From Treponema sp. (lineage in GTDB: Bacteria; Spirochaetota; Spirochaetia; Treponematales; Breznakiellaceae), in the NCBI GenBank assembly GCA_031257595.1, contig JAIROH010000260.1:1-10242 (forward strand): 10,242 nt of DNA. The letters are read 5' to 3'. Below, one piece after another: positions 1 to 6,199 of this stretch. The notes under the pieces were generated by a model. That model worked only from the letters and a program-made list of their open reading frames with translations, was not told the origin of the DNA and did no database searches. The first letter of the stretch is position 1; each line of letters starts with the position of its first letter. Made by a program: the position numbers and the translations under genes.

Positions 1-107
1 ATTTCGGCGCCCAATCCGTCACAGCCCGGATCTCCCAGGACCGTAAAAGAATTAAAATCATCAATCGGGGTAAAACGCTGAGTGATAATCTGAATGCCGT
101 TTTTCAT
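1..107 (-). CDS. N-terminus of an unrecognised protein (partial)
   Basis: Reading leftwards from an ATG at 107-105, the frame stays open to the window edge and gives 35 full codons. The start is supported by a GGGGAGA ribosome site about 7 bases upstream (near 115-121). The peptide begins MKNGIQIITQRF and carries a Gly-Asp-Pro-Gly-Cys-Asp-Gly-Leu-Gly stretch near residues 25-33. I do not recognise the family from this much. It lies 163 bp downstream of the nucleoside hydrolase on the same strand and could be co-transcribed with it. The gap has no clear terminator. Confidence 0.6.
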   Translation of the reverse strand, partial: MKNGIQIITQRFTPIDDFNSFTVLGDPGCDGLGAE

Positions 108-270
108 AAAGATGTCTCCCCTTTTTATACACATGGATTTTGGTTTGCGGGTTGAGGAAAAAGCTTTCTTTCCTTACCTGTAAACAATTAGACTTGTTCA
201 ATAACCCGGTTGGTTATGTCCCAGCGTCCTTTCGGTTCTTCCGATTCCCCCGCGCGGCCGGAAAATGAAA

Positions 271-1209
271 TCAGCGCCGTTTTTCCAGCGTACGAAAAAT
301 ATACTCCTTGTACTTCTCCGGCTTGAGTTGTGAACAAAGCCTGGCATTGGGCTTTTTGCCGCTGAACCTGTAGCGATCCACCAGTACCGCCCCGTAACCG
401 GGTCCCGGCGTTGCGTCCACTTCGCAGAAATATTCATCACAAACGTCGATACAGTCAGGGAAGAGCGCCGCAGCCATGGCGGCTGGATCGGCCATGTCCA
501 GACAGGGGCGGCCGAAACGTTCCTGATTCAGCTCAAGAAGCCGGCGGTTACAGTCCACCGAAAAACGCCCCAACGGGCCGCTTTCCCTGAGCCGCCTAAT
601 ATCCGCCTCTTCAAGCATAGCCGCATCCAGGCAGGCGTCCCAGCCCACGAGAAACAGGGGCAGGCCCGATTCAAACACGATCTTTGCCGCCTCCGCGTCC
701 TGCCAAATATTGAATTCCGCGAGTGGGCTTACATTGCCGGCGCCAAGTCCCGCACTCCCCATGATCGCTATGCGCGCCACCCGTTTGAGAGCCCCGGGAT
801 CCAGCTTGAAGGCCAGGGCGATATTGGTCAGGGGACCCAATGTTACTATCTCGATGTCTCCGCCGCTGTTCTTTAGGGCTTCAATCATCTTCAATACTCC
901 GTTGCCTTCGGTGACCTTGAGCCGTTTCGGCGCGAAACCACGATCGCCCATGCCGTCTTTCCCGTGTGTCTCATGGGCAAACGCCAGGTCCCGCAGGAGC
1001 ATGTCCCGGCAGCCCGCGTATACAGGCGGTTCGTAAGACCCGGCCATTTCAATTGTGAGCAGTGTGTTCTGTACCGCCTGTTCCAGAATGACATTCCCTG
1101 AGACTACGGTAAAAAAAAGAATTTCATACGAAGGATCATTAAGTGCCATAGCAATGGCCATAGCGTCATCCGAACCACAGTCAGTATCAATGATCAATTT
1201 CCGTTTCAT
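271..1209 (-). CDS. Nucleoside hydrolase, inosine-uridine preferring family
   Basis: A 312-residue protein of the IunH/Rih family, which hydrolyses the N-glycosidic bond of (ribo)nucleosides to free base and sugar using a bound calcium ion; probably cytoplasmic, as there is no signal peptide. Length matches the family. Visible signatures are the N-terminal metal-binding aspartate cluster (D8, D10, D14, D15 in DTDCGSDDA, where the usual Pro is Cys11), GNV near 38-40, and EFNIWQDAEAA at 165-175. The C-terminal His-Asp motif reads Ala240-Asp241, so the metal-ligand Asp is kept but the usual catalytic His is absent. The ATG is preceded by AGGGGAGA. It is divergent from the ECF S gene. Base specificity cannot be read from sequence. 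Confidence 0.9.
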   Translation of the reverse strand: MKRKLIIDTDCGSDDAMAIAMALNDPSYEILFFTVVSGNVILEQAVQNTLLTIEMAGSYEPPVYAGCRDMLLRDLAFAHETHGKDGMGDRGFAPKRLKVTEGNGVLKMIEALKNSGGDIEIVTLGPLTNIALAFKLDPGALKRVARIAIMGSAGLGAGNVSPLAEFNIWQDAEAAKIVFESGLPLFLVGWDACLDAAMLEEADIRRLRESGPLGRFSVDCNRRLLELNQERFGRPCLDMADPAAMAAALFPDCIDVCDEYFCEVDATPGPGYGAVLVDRYRFSGKKPNARLCSQLKPEKYKEYIFRTLEKRR

Positions 1210-1285
1210 ATGCCTGTCTCCCCTGGTTAAAGGTTACCGTTCAGCAAAATATCCCCACAACAAGTGATTTTTCTGATGTTTTCTG

Positions 1286-1314
1286 TTGCATAAAATTAAA
1301 AGCTATGATAACAT
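1286..1314 (+). promoter_or_regulatory. Predicted sigma70-type promoter for the ECF S gene
   Basis: TTGCAT (1286-1291), a 17-bp spacer and TAACAT (1309-1314) lie 34 bp before the S-gene start in an AT-rich stretch. CATAAT at 1312-1317 is an alternative -10. The S-gene ribosome site AAGGAAGGG (1333-1341) follows with a 6-base spacer. I looked here for a purine riboswitch core and did not see one. Confidence 0.4.
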
Positions 1315-1347
1315 AATACACTTTACAATTATAAGGAAGGGAAATCA

Positions 1348-2022
1348 ATGAGTGACAAGGTAATTGAAAAGCGTTATTCGATCAAAACAGACTTTTCACT
1401 GTTTGCCATTTTGATCATTCCTATCGCGGTAGCGGTGAATTTTGTTGGGGGCAATCTGGCCTCACTTCTGAAACTTCCGCTGTATCTGGACACCATCGGA
1501 ACCATTTTTGCGTCCATGCTTTGCGGTCCCTGGGTAGGCGCCCTTGCCGGGGGACTCACTAATGTGATTAATGGTATTCCCAATCCCGTCAACTTCGCTT
1601 TTATCCCGGTTAATGTCATCGTCGGTTTGGTAACAGGCTTTCTGGCCCGGGGCGATATGTTCAGCGTGTGGTGGAAGTGGTTCATTTCTATCATACTCAT
1701 GACACTGGCGTCCATCATTTCCGCCGCCCCCATCGTGGTACTCATGTTCGGCGGCATAACCGGCGGCGGGACTTCCATTGTCGCCGCGACTCTCATGGCA
1801 ACGGGAACAAATATCTGGCTGGCGGTTATAGGCAGCGACGGGGTCTTCACCGTAGTGGACAGGGTCATTTCCTTTTTTATTTCCTGGCTGGTTATCAGGG
1901 TTATTCCGAACAAGACCCTCATTAAATTTGGTTGTGGTGGAAATTACATCAGGAAAAAGGAAATACAAACACAAAATCCTTCCCCGAATCCTTCAGGATC
2001 GGCAGATTCAGAAATAAAGTGA
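1348..2022 (+). CDS. ECF transporter S component (substrate-binding membrane protein)
   Basis: A 224-residue, very hydrophobic protein with about six membrane segments (roughly 17-38, 46-70, 78-100, 108-134, 140-160, 165-187). The Leu-Asp-Thr-Ile-Gly-Thr-Ile segment near 47-53 and the following Gly-Pro-Trp-x-Gly-Ala-Leu-Ala-Gly-Gly are typical of the riboflavin-type ECF S family. S components bind the solute and dock on EcfT plus two ATPases, which are encoded just downstream. The charged, Pro/Ser-rich tail after residue 190 is longer than needed for the fold. The gene has its own promoter and terminator, so it may be expressed apart from ecfT-A-A. A nucleoside-type substrate is inferred only from the flanking hydrolase and phosphorylase; the family also takes vitamins. 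Confidence 0.8.
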   Translation: MSDKVIEKRYSIKTDFSLFAILIIPIAVAVNFVGGNLASLLKLPLYLDTIGTIFASMLCGPWVGALAGGLTNVINGIPNPVNFAFIPVNVIVGLVTGFLARGDMFSVWWKWFISIILMTLASIISAAPIVVLMFGGITGGGTSIVAATLMATGTNIWLAVIGSDGVFTVVDRVISFFISWLVIRVIPNKTLIKFGCGGNYIRKKEIQTQNPSPNPSGSADSEIK

Positions 2023-2039
2023 GAGTAAAAAAAAGAGAG

Positions 2040-2074
2040 CTGTCCGAAAGGCGTGAGCCTGTTCGGACAGTTTT
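2040..2074 (+). terminator. Rho-independent terminator after the S gene
   Basis: A perfect 9-bp stem CTGTCCGAA (2040-2048) / TTCGGACAG (2062-2070) has a further AGGC/GCCT stem around a GTGA loop inside it, and is followed by TTTT (2071-2074). It starts 17 bases after the S-gene stop. An A-run at 2027-2034 means it could also act, less well, on the other strand. Confidence 0.8.
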
Positions 2075-2113
2075 CCGGTACTGCATAGGCCGGACATTTC
2101 ATTCCTGCGGACA

Positions 2114-2156
2114 AGATGGTTTCAGCGGCATCTGTTCAGAAACCGCTGGACCATCT
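2114..2156 (+). repeat. Imperfect hairpin H2
   Basis: AGATGG (2114-2119) and CAGCGG (2123-2128) pair with CCGCTG (2143-2148) and CCATCT (2151-2156), with a small TTT/GA internal loop and a 14-base apical loop. A 29-codon open frame (ATG 2116 to TAG 2205) overlaps it but has no ribosome site. Confidence 0.6.
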
Positions 2157-2208
2157 GCGGGAAGATTATACGGTTCAGGCACTTGAGGTTGTTCCCAAGC
2201 CTTAGGGA

Positions 2209-2244
2209 AGCACTGGTTTATTCGAAAGCGAATAAATCAGTGCT
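2209..2244 (+). repeat. 16-bp hairpin H3
   Basis: AGCACTG (2209-2215) pairs with CAGTGCT (2238-2244) and TTTATTCG (2217-2224) with CGAATAAA (2229-2236), around an AAAG tetraloop. The only non-Watson-Crick position, 2216/2237, is G.U on the plus strand. No T-run follows directly, so it is not a standard terminator. Confidence 0.85.
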
Positions 2245-2255
2245 GCTTTAACGTG

Positions 2256-2292
2256 ATTTTTTCGCGGTTTTTCGTGGAAAAACGAGAAAAAT
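2256..2292 (+). repeat. AT-rich hairpin H4
   Basis: GTTTTTC (2267-2273) and GAAAAAC (2277-2283) pair around a GTG loop. The outer ATTTTT (2256-2261) / AAAAAT (2287-2292) can extend the stem across an internal loop. Confidence 0.7.
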
Positions 2293-2294
2293 AA

Positions 2295-2337
2295 TAGGGC
2301 AACGATGGTTAGCGTCAAGTTAATCAGCGTTGCCCTA
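2295..2337 (+). repeat. 16-bp hairpin H5
   Basis: TAGGGCAACG (2295-2304) pairs perfectly with CGTTGCCCTA (2328-2337). After an A/G mismatch, TGGTTA (2306-2311) pairs with TAATCA (2321-2326), including one G.U, leaving a 9-base loop. It abuts H6 with no gap. Confidence 0.85.
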
Positions 2338-2394
2338 GGAGTTTGTTGCGCTTCGCACGTAAAATAGTATAAATATTTATACCTTACAAACTCC
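2338..2394 (+). repeat. Branched inverted repeat H6
   Basis: GGAGTTTGT (2338-2346) is perfectly complementary to ACAAACTCC (2386-2394). Inside lie a small TGCG/CGCA hairpin (2347-2357) and a perfect 16-bp palindrome GTATAAATATTTATAC (2367-2382), giving a three-way-junction layout. The palindrome could also be a DNA operator, and it overlaps a possible -10 box. Confidence 0.8.
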
Positions 2395-2414
2395 GAAAGC
2401 ATGTCCATTGATCG

Positions 2415-2444
2415 GGATTTTTTTCATATTTATGCAAAAAATCC
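2415..2444 (+). repeat. Hairpin H7 enclosed by the long-range helix
   Basis: GGATTTTTT (2415-2423) pairs with AAAAAATCC (2436-2444), and CATA/TATG continue the stem inside, leaving a two-base apical turn. On the plus strand the U-run lies in the left arm, so it is not a terminator. Confidence 0.75.
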
Positions 2445-2463
2445 ACAAGCGCAACAGGCTCCT

Positions 2464-2487
2464 GGGTATAAGGGCAGGTACCCTTAT
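2464..2487 (+). repeat. Two mutually exclusive hairpins just before the ecfT ribosome site
   Basis: ATAAGGG (2468-2474) pairs with CCCTTAT (2481-2487) around a 6-base loop. Alternatively GGGTA (2464-2468) pairs with TACCC (2479-2483). Both share 2481-2483, so they exclude each other. They lie 30-53 bases before the ecfT start. Confidence 0.65.
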
Positions 2488-2516
2488 TTATTATAGGATG
2501 ATGGGGTTGTTTCACA

Positions 2517-3341
2517 ATGTCGGATTTTGAAATCGATTCACCGGGAATTACCGTGTGGCGGGAAAAATTACAGATTCACAAGAAGAATAACATTCAGGCC
2601 CTCTACCCTTCGGTAAAGTTTTTTATTGTATGCCTCTATTCGCTCTGTTCCTTTGTTTTGGGAACAATCAGGATGGATGGATATGCGGTTTACGTGATAC
2701 TGTGGTTTTTTGTTCTCCCGGTATTCGTGGCGCTTTCGGGCATTTTCTGGGTCTTCTGCCGCGGGTTTATAAAGATCCTCGTTCTTGCGGGGATAATCTT
2801 CGGAGTACAGTGTTTTACTGTCAGGGGTGATGTTGTCTGGCAGCTTGGTTTTCTGCGTATTTTCAGACCGGGTCTGGTGACCGGTATTGACCTCGGTTTC
2901 TCCGTAATGAATGTGGCGGGGATATTTCTCTGGATGTTCAAAACTACGGAAAACAAAGAGTTGTCCGCCGCCTTAGACAATTCGGGTATGAATCACATAA
3001 TCACCTATGTTTTCATGTCTTCCCTCCAGATGATCCATGTGCTGGGCCGGAACAGCCGCACGATCATGAATGCCCAGCAGGCCCGGGGGGTGGAAACCCA
3101 GGGTAACCTGATGGTCCGGGCCAAGGCTTTTTTCCCGCTGCTTGTTCCCCTGATCCTAGGTTCTATTACCGGGGCGGAAGAGCGGGTGCTTACCCTGGAA
3201 TCCAAAGGCTTTGATGTAAAGGGGCCGAAAACCCGTATATTTGAATTGGCCCGAAGTCCCTATGACAATCTGGCCAAGGCGATCGCCATAGCGATCACGG
3301 CCGCTATACTCGTAATGAGGGTTCTGGTGTGGATACTGTAA
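2517..3341 (+). CDS. ecfT: ECF transporter transmembrane coupling protein EcfT
   Basis: A 274-residue CbiQ/EcfT-family protein, the membrane scaffold that joins the S component to the two ATPases. It has hydrophobic segments near 33-50, 55-77, 84-101, 124-141 and, C-terminally, 255-273. The long cytoplasmic coupling region (about 145-245) holds the first ATPase-contact motif Ala-Arg-Gly (189-191). The second is Ser-Lys-Gly (229-231 in LESKGF), where Lys replaces the usual Arg. Length is normal. The ATG at 2517 has only a weak ribosome site, and the structured region upstream may control translation. Its end overlaps the ecfA1 start by 13 bases. Confidence 0.9.
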   Translation: MSDFEIDSPGITVWREKLQIHKKNNIQALYPSVKFFIVCLYSLCSFVLGTIRMDGYAVYVILWFFVLPVFVALSGIFWVFCRGFIKILVLAGIIFGVQCFTVRGDVVWQLGFLRIFRPGLVTGIDLGFSVMNVAGIFLWMFKTTENKELSAALDNSGMNHIITYVFMSSLQMIHVLGRNSRTIMNAQQARGVETQGNLMVRAKAFFPLLVPLILGSITGAEERVLTLESKGFDVKGPKTRIFELARSPYDNLAKAIAIAITAAILVMRVLVWIL

Positions 3342-4183
3342 TAGAATTAAAAAATGTTGGTTACAGCTATCCTCTGACGGATAATCCAGCGATTCAGGAT
3401 ATGTCTTTTTCTCTTGAGCGGGGTGGTTTCTACGGCGTTGTGGGCAAAAACGGTAGCGGCAAAACGACCCTCTGTGCCCTGATCCGGGGTTTTGCCCCGA
3501 ATTTTTACAAGGGAACCCTTACGGGATCCGTGCTCATCCATGGAAAACCGACAGTGGACTACGAGCCCGGAGAACTTTCCCTGCGTATAGGCTATGTTTT
3601 TCAAAATCCCTTTAACCAGATCAGCGGGGTAAAGGATACGGTCTTTGAAGAGGTAGCCTTTGGTCTTGAAAATTTTGGGGTTCCTGTCGAGGAAATTGAA
3701 CGGCGGGTTATCGAGATCATGGAGCTTACCAGTATCACCGCTCTAGCGGAAAAAAATCCTTTTGAACTTTCGGGGGGGCAGCAACAGCGTTTGGCTCTGG
3801 CGTCGATCATTGTTCTCAAGCCGGATATCCTCATTATCGATGAACCTACAAGCCAGCTTGATCCTGAGGGAACAGAGAGTGTCTTTGAGATCATCAAAAC
3901 GATGAAAAAAGAGAAAAAGACAATCCTCTTGGTGGAACACAAAGTGGACCTGTTGGCCGAATACGCCGACGTGATCCTGGTTCTCGACGAAGGCCGTCTT
4001 GTCCGCATGGGACCGTCTGACGAAGTGTTGGCCGATGAACGGCTCATAGATTACGGGGTGCAGCTTCCACAGACCGCCCAGCTTGGGAACGCCCTGATCC
4101 GACAGGGACTGTCTCTGGAGAGACCGCCTGTTACCGAAGAACAGGCGGTTGCGGCTTTGCGGCGTTTTGTGGAGGTTCGGTAA
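3329..4183 (+). CDS. ecfA1: ECF transporter ATPase EcfA1 (canonical motifs)
   Basis: A 284-residue ABC ATPase that powers the ECF complex at the inner face of the membrane. All motifs are canonical: Walker A GKNGSGKTT (39-47), Q-loop Gln92, signature LSGGQ (147-151), Walker B ILIIDEP (167-173, catalytic Glu172) and the switch His204. A C-terminal tail of about 40 residues follows the core. I chose the GTG start at 3329 because the in-frame peptide begins right at the first beta strand and AATGAGGG (3314-3321) supplies a ribosome site inside the ecfT end. The 13-base overlap suggests coupled translation. Confidence 0.92.
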   Translation: MDTVIELKNVGYSYPLTDNPAIQDMSFSLERGGFYGVVGKNGSGKTTLCALIRGFAPNFYKGTLTGSVLIHGKPTVDYEPGELSLRIGYVFQNPFNQISGVKDTVFEEVAFGLENFGVPVEEIERRVIEIMELTSITALAEKNPFELSGGQQQRLALASIIVLKPDILIIDEPTSQLDPEGTESVFEIIKTMKKEKKTILLVEHKVDLLAEYADVILVLDEGRLVRMGPSDEVLADERLIDYGVQLPQTAQLGNALIRQGLSLERPPVTEEQAVAALRRFVEVR

Positions 4184-4184
4184 T

Positions 4185-5006
4185 ATGGCTCTTGTTTCCC
4201 TCAAAAACGTCGGGTTTGAGTATCCGGGTGGTTTCAAAGCGGTAGAATCCGTAAGCATTGATATTGAACGCGGTGAAAATGTTGCTATTCTCGGTCAGAA
4301 CGGGGCAGGCAAAACTACTACGGTGAAGCTCTGCAACAGGCTGCTCTGTCCTACAGAAGGAGATGTTTTTGTCAGCGGTAAAAATACCCGACACTATACT
4401 ACCGCCCAGATTTCCCGCATCGTGGGATATGTGTTTCAGAATCCTGACGATCAGATCTTTCATTCGAGTATAGAAAGCGAGGTTGAATTCGGTCCCCGGA
4501 TGATGAAATTATCTGAAGAAGAGATACGGGAACGGGTAAACGATGCCCTTACGATAAGCGGTCTTGTCAGGGAACGGGAAGAGAACCCTTACAATCTGCC
4601 CCTTTCTGTCCGTAAATTCATCACAATTGCGTCCATTATTGCCATGAATACCGACGTGATCATTCTAGATGAACCGACGGCGGGGCAGGATCTCGCAGGG
4701 AACGGGCGGCTGCAAAACATTATCAGTACCCTTCTGGAACGGGGCAAGACCATGATCACTATTTCCCACGACATGGAATTTGTCGCGGAGAATTTTTCCC
4801 GCGTCATTGTCATGGCCGAAAGGCGGGTCGTTATTGACGGAAAACCCGAAGACGTTTTCTGGGATTTTAAGGCGCTGGAAAAAGCCCGGCTGATGCAGCC
4901 CCATGTAAGCCGAATCTGCCGCCGGTTGGGTATTGCAGATCATCTTATTCGTCTCGACGATGCAGTAAAAGCGATTATGAAACACGCCGCATGGCCAAAA
5001 AAATGA
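4185..5006 (+). CDS. ecfA2: ECF transporter ATPase EcfA2 with degenerate signature motif
   Basis: A 273-residue ABC ATPase, partner of EcfA1. Walker A GQNGAGKTT (37-45), Q-loop Gln85, Walker B VIILDEP (158-164) and switch His195 are intact. The LSGGQ signature expected at about 138-142 reads Leu-Pro-Leu-Ser-Val followed by Arg-Lys, and the D-loop has Gly-Gln-Asp instead of Gly-Leu-Asp. In a heterodimer this would leave one consensus ATP site (A2 Walker A with A1 LSGGQ) and one degenerate site. The start is the ATG at 4185, one base after the ecfA1 stop, with GGAGG at 4171-4175. A longer frame from a TTG at 4149 is less likely because it adds residues ahead of the conserved first strand. Confidence 0.9.
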   Translation: MALVSLKNVGFEYPGGFKAVESVSIDIERGENVAILGQNGAGKTTTVKLCNRLLCPTEGDVFVSGKNTRHYTTAQISRIVGYVFQNPDDQIFHSSIESEVEFGPRMMKLSEEEIRERVNDALTISGLVREREENPYNLPLSVRKFITIASIIAMNTDVIILDEPTAGQDLAGNGRLQNIISTLLERGKTMITISHDMEFVAENFSRVIVMAERRVVIDGKPEDVFWDFKALEKARLMQPHVSRICRRLGIADHLIRLDDAVKAIMKHAAWPKK

Positions 5007-6199
5007 TTTCTCCCCGCAGATGTATTGCGGTCTCGGAAGCCTTCGTGCTCTACCTTCTTACCGGTGCCGCGTGCCTTATTCTGGGTTCCAGTCTGCCCCA
5101 GCTGATCCGCCATTTTAATTCCGAACTTGCCGCAGTTGCCGCCCTTGGTTCCGCCTTTGCCCTAGGCCGGGTCGCTACGGTTTTTTTTATGGGCCGCCTC
5201 ACCGAAAAGACGGGGCCCAAATGGGTGGTGGGAATCGGCCTCCTCCTCCTGTTCTGTTTCTTCGCTGGTGTCTCCCTGGCTCGTTCCGTAAAGATGGCGA
5301 TGATCTTCAGCGTACTTGGCGGTATCGGCATGGGCGTACAGGATACCGCCTGCCCCGTGATCTTCATCAGGGCCTTTCCTGTTCACTATCCCGGCGCCAT
5401 GAGCGTGGGACAGGCTTTTTTCGGGGCAGGCTGCTTCATGCCGTCCCTGCTCCTGGGTTTCATCTTGAAACGGGGGCTGCCTTTTCTCCATGTCTACCAT
5501 TTCTTTGCGGGTCTCTGTGCGCTCATGCTTCTTCTGTGGATCTTCATGGAACCTGAAAAGGACGCTTCCGGCGATCCACATGCGGCGCCGGAAGAGGGCG
5601 GGAAAGCCTCCGGCTCGCGCTGGCTATTGTTCGCGCTAATCTGCGTTTTTTACTGCGCCGTGACAAACACCATAAGCCTTTACACGACAAGTTACGGGAT
5701 ATTACTTGGCTTTCTTCCCGAACAGGCGGTATTCCTCTTGACCTTTTACAACACGGGCAGTATGCTCGGTTCCCTTCTTTTTTCCGCCGTCATGCGGAAA
5801 ATACGGCCGGTGAACCTGCTCTGCATAAACCTGGGAACGGCGTTACTGTTTTTTTTCAGCCTCTTCTTTATCCGCCGGTTTATTCCCCTTGTTATCTCAT
5901 ATTTTTTTGCCGGTTTCGGACTTGGAGTGTTGTTCAGCGCACTGATACTCATCGCCGTTGATCTTTACTCCGGCAGGGCAGGCAGGGCGGGCGCCCTTAC
6001 CGCCGTTGTCTGCGGCGGTGCCGACATCATTACGCCCCTAGTGACAGGCGCACTCATCACCGTGTGCGGAATATCCGCAAATCTCTGGTTCGTACGGGGC
6101 GCCCTCACACTGGCATTGACGGCGTCTCTTGTTTTCCGTTTTGTACATGAAAAACCCAGGAGGATGTATGGCTATTCAATCCAAAAATGTGCTAAATGA
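4991..6199 (+). CDS. Major facilitator superfamily transporter
   Basis: A 402-residue protein with about twelve membrane segments in two halves, joined by a hydrophilic loop rich in Gly, Ala and charge (about 188-210). The MFS motif A is visible as GRLTEKTGPK (68-77) after the second segment. The substrate cannot be read from sequence. Its place between the ECF genes and the nucleoside phosphorylase suggests a nucleoside, base or pentose, perhaps export of the unused half of the nucleoside. The start at 4991 overlaps ecfA2 by 16 bases without a clear ribosome site. An in-frame ATG at 5003, in an ATGA overlap with the ecfA2 stop, is an equally good start. Either way translation is probably coupled. 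Confidence 0.85.
   Translation: MAKKMISPRRCIAVSEAFVLYLLTGAACLILGSSLPQLIRHFNSELAAVAALGSAFALGRVATVFFMGRLTEKTGPKWVVGIGLLLLFCFFAGVSLARSVKMAMIFSVLGGIGMGVQDTACPVIFIRAFPVHYPGAMSVGQAFFGAGCFMPSLLLGFILKRGLPFLHVYHFFAGLCALMLLLWIFMEPEKDASGDPHAAPEEGGKASGSRWLLFALICVFYCAVTNTISLYTTSYGILLGFLPEQAVFLLTFYNTGSMLGSLLFSAVMRKIRPVNLLCINLGTALLFFFSLFFIRRFIPLVISYFFAGFGLGVLFSALILIAVDLYSGRAGRAGALTAVVCGGADIITPLVTGALITVCGISANLWFVRGALTLALTASLVFRFVHEKPRRMYGYSIQKCAK

Larger units (their letters stand above)
2337..2463 (+). repeat. Long-range 17-bp helix that competes with H6
   Basis: AGGAGTTTGTTGCGCTT (2337-2353) can pair along its whole length with AAGCGCAACAGGCTCCT (2447-2463): 15 Watson-Crick pairs plus two U.G pairs. C2334, C2335 and U2336 add three more pairs with 2464-2466. 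Its left arm is the same sequence used by H6, so only one of the two structures can form at a time. No target-site duplication is visible at the ends. Confidence 0.8.
2075..2516 (+). promoter_or_regulatory. Hairpin-rich intergenic region / candidate structured leader of ecfT
   Basis: These 442 bases hold no convincing gene. They contain a chain of inverted repeats from 2114 to 2487, listed separately, several of them back to back. Where stems are imperfect the odd pairs are mostly G.U as plus-strand RNA (2216/2237, 2308/2323, 2342/2458, 2343/2457, 2336/2464) and would be A.C on the minus strand, so a plus-strand RNA is favoured. A weak promoter-like pair, TTGCGC (2346-2351) and TATAAA (2368-2373) with 16 bp between, lies within it. 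I do not recognise any known riboswitch consensus. The ecfT ribosome site is weak (GGATGATGGGG, about 2497-2506). Confidence 0.6.

Noticed and set aside
1210..1347. Purine or deoxyguanosine riboswitch before the ECF S gene
   Set aside because: It would suit the context, but the conserved junction sequence of that family is absent and the leader is too short and AT-rich.
1374..1922. Long minus-strand open frames opposite the S gene
   Set aside because: They are shadows of a strongly supported membrane-protein gene; composition and lack of motifs argue against coding.
2116..2205. A 29-residue open frame (starts MVSAASVQKPL) in the intergenic region
   Set aside because: The peptide has natural-looking composition and could be a gene remnant, but there is no ribosome site, its start lies inside an inverted repeat, and I recognise no family.
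2337..2463. A miniature transposable element bounded by terminal inverted repeats
   Set aside because: The ends are complementary, but two mismatches are G.U-type, no target duplication is seen, and the internal hairpins fit an RNA better. A genome-wide copy search could reverse this.
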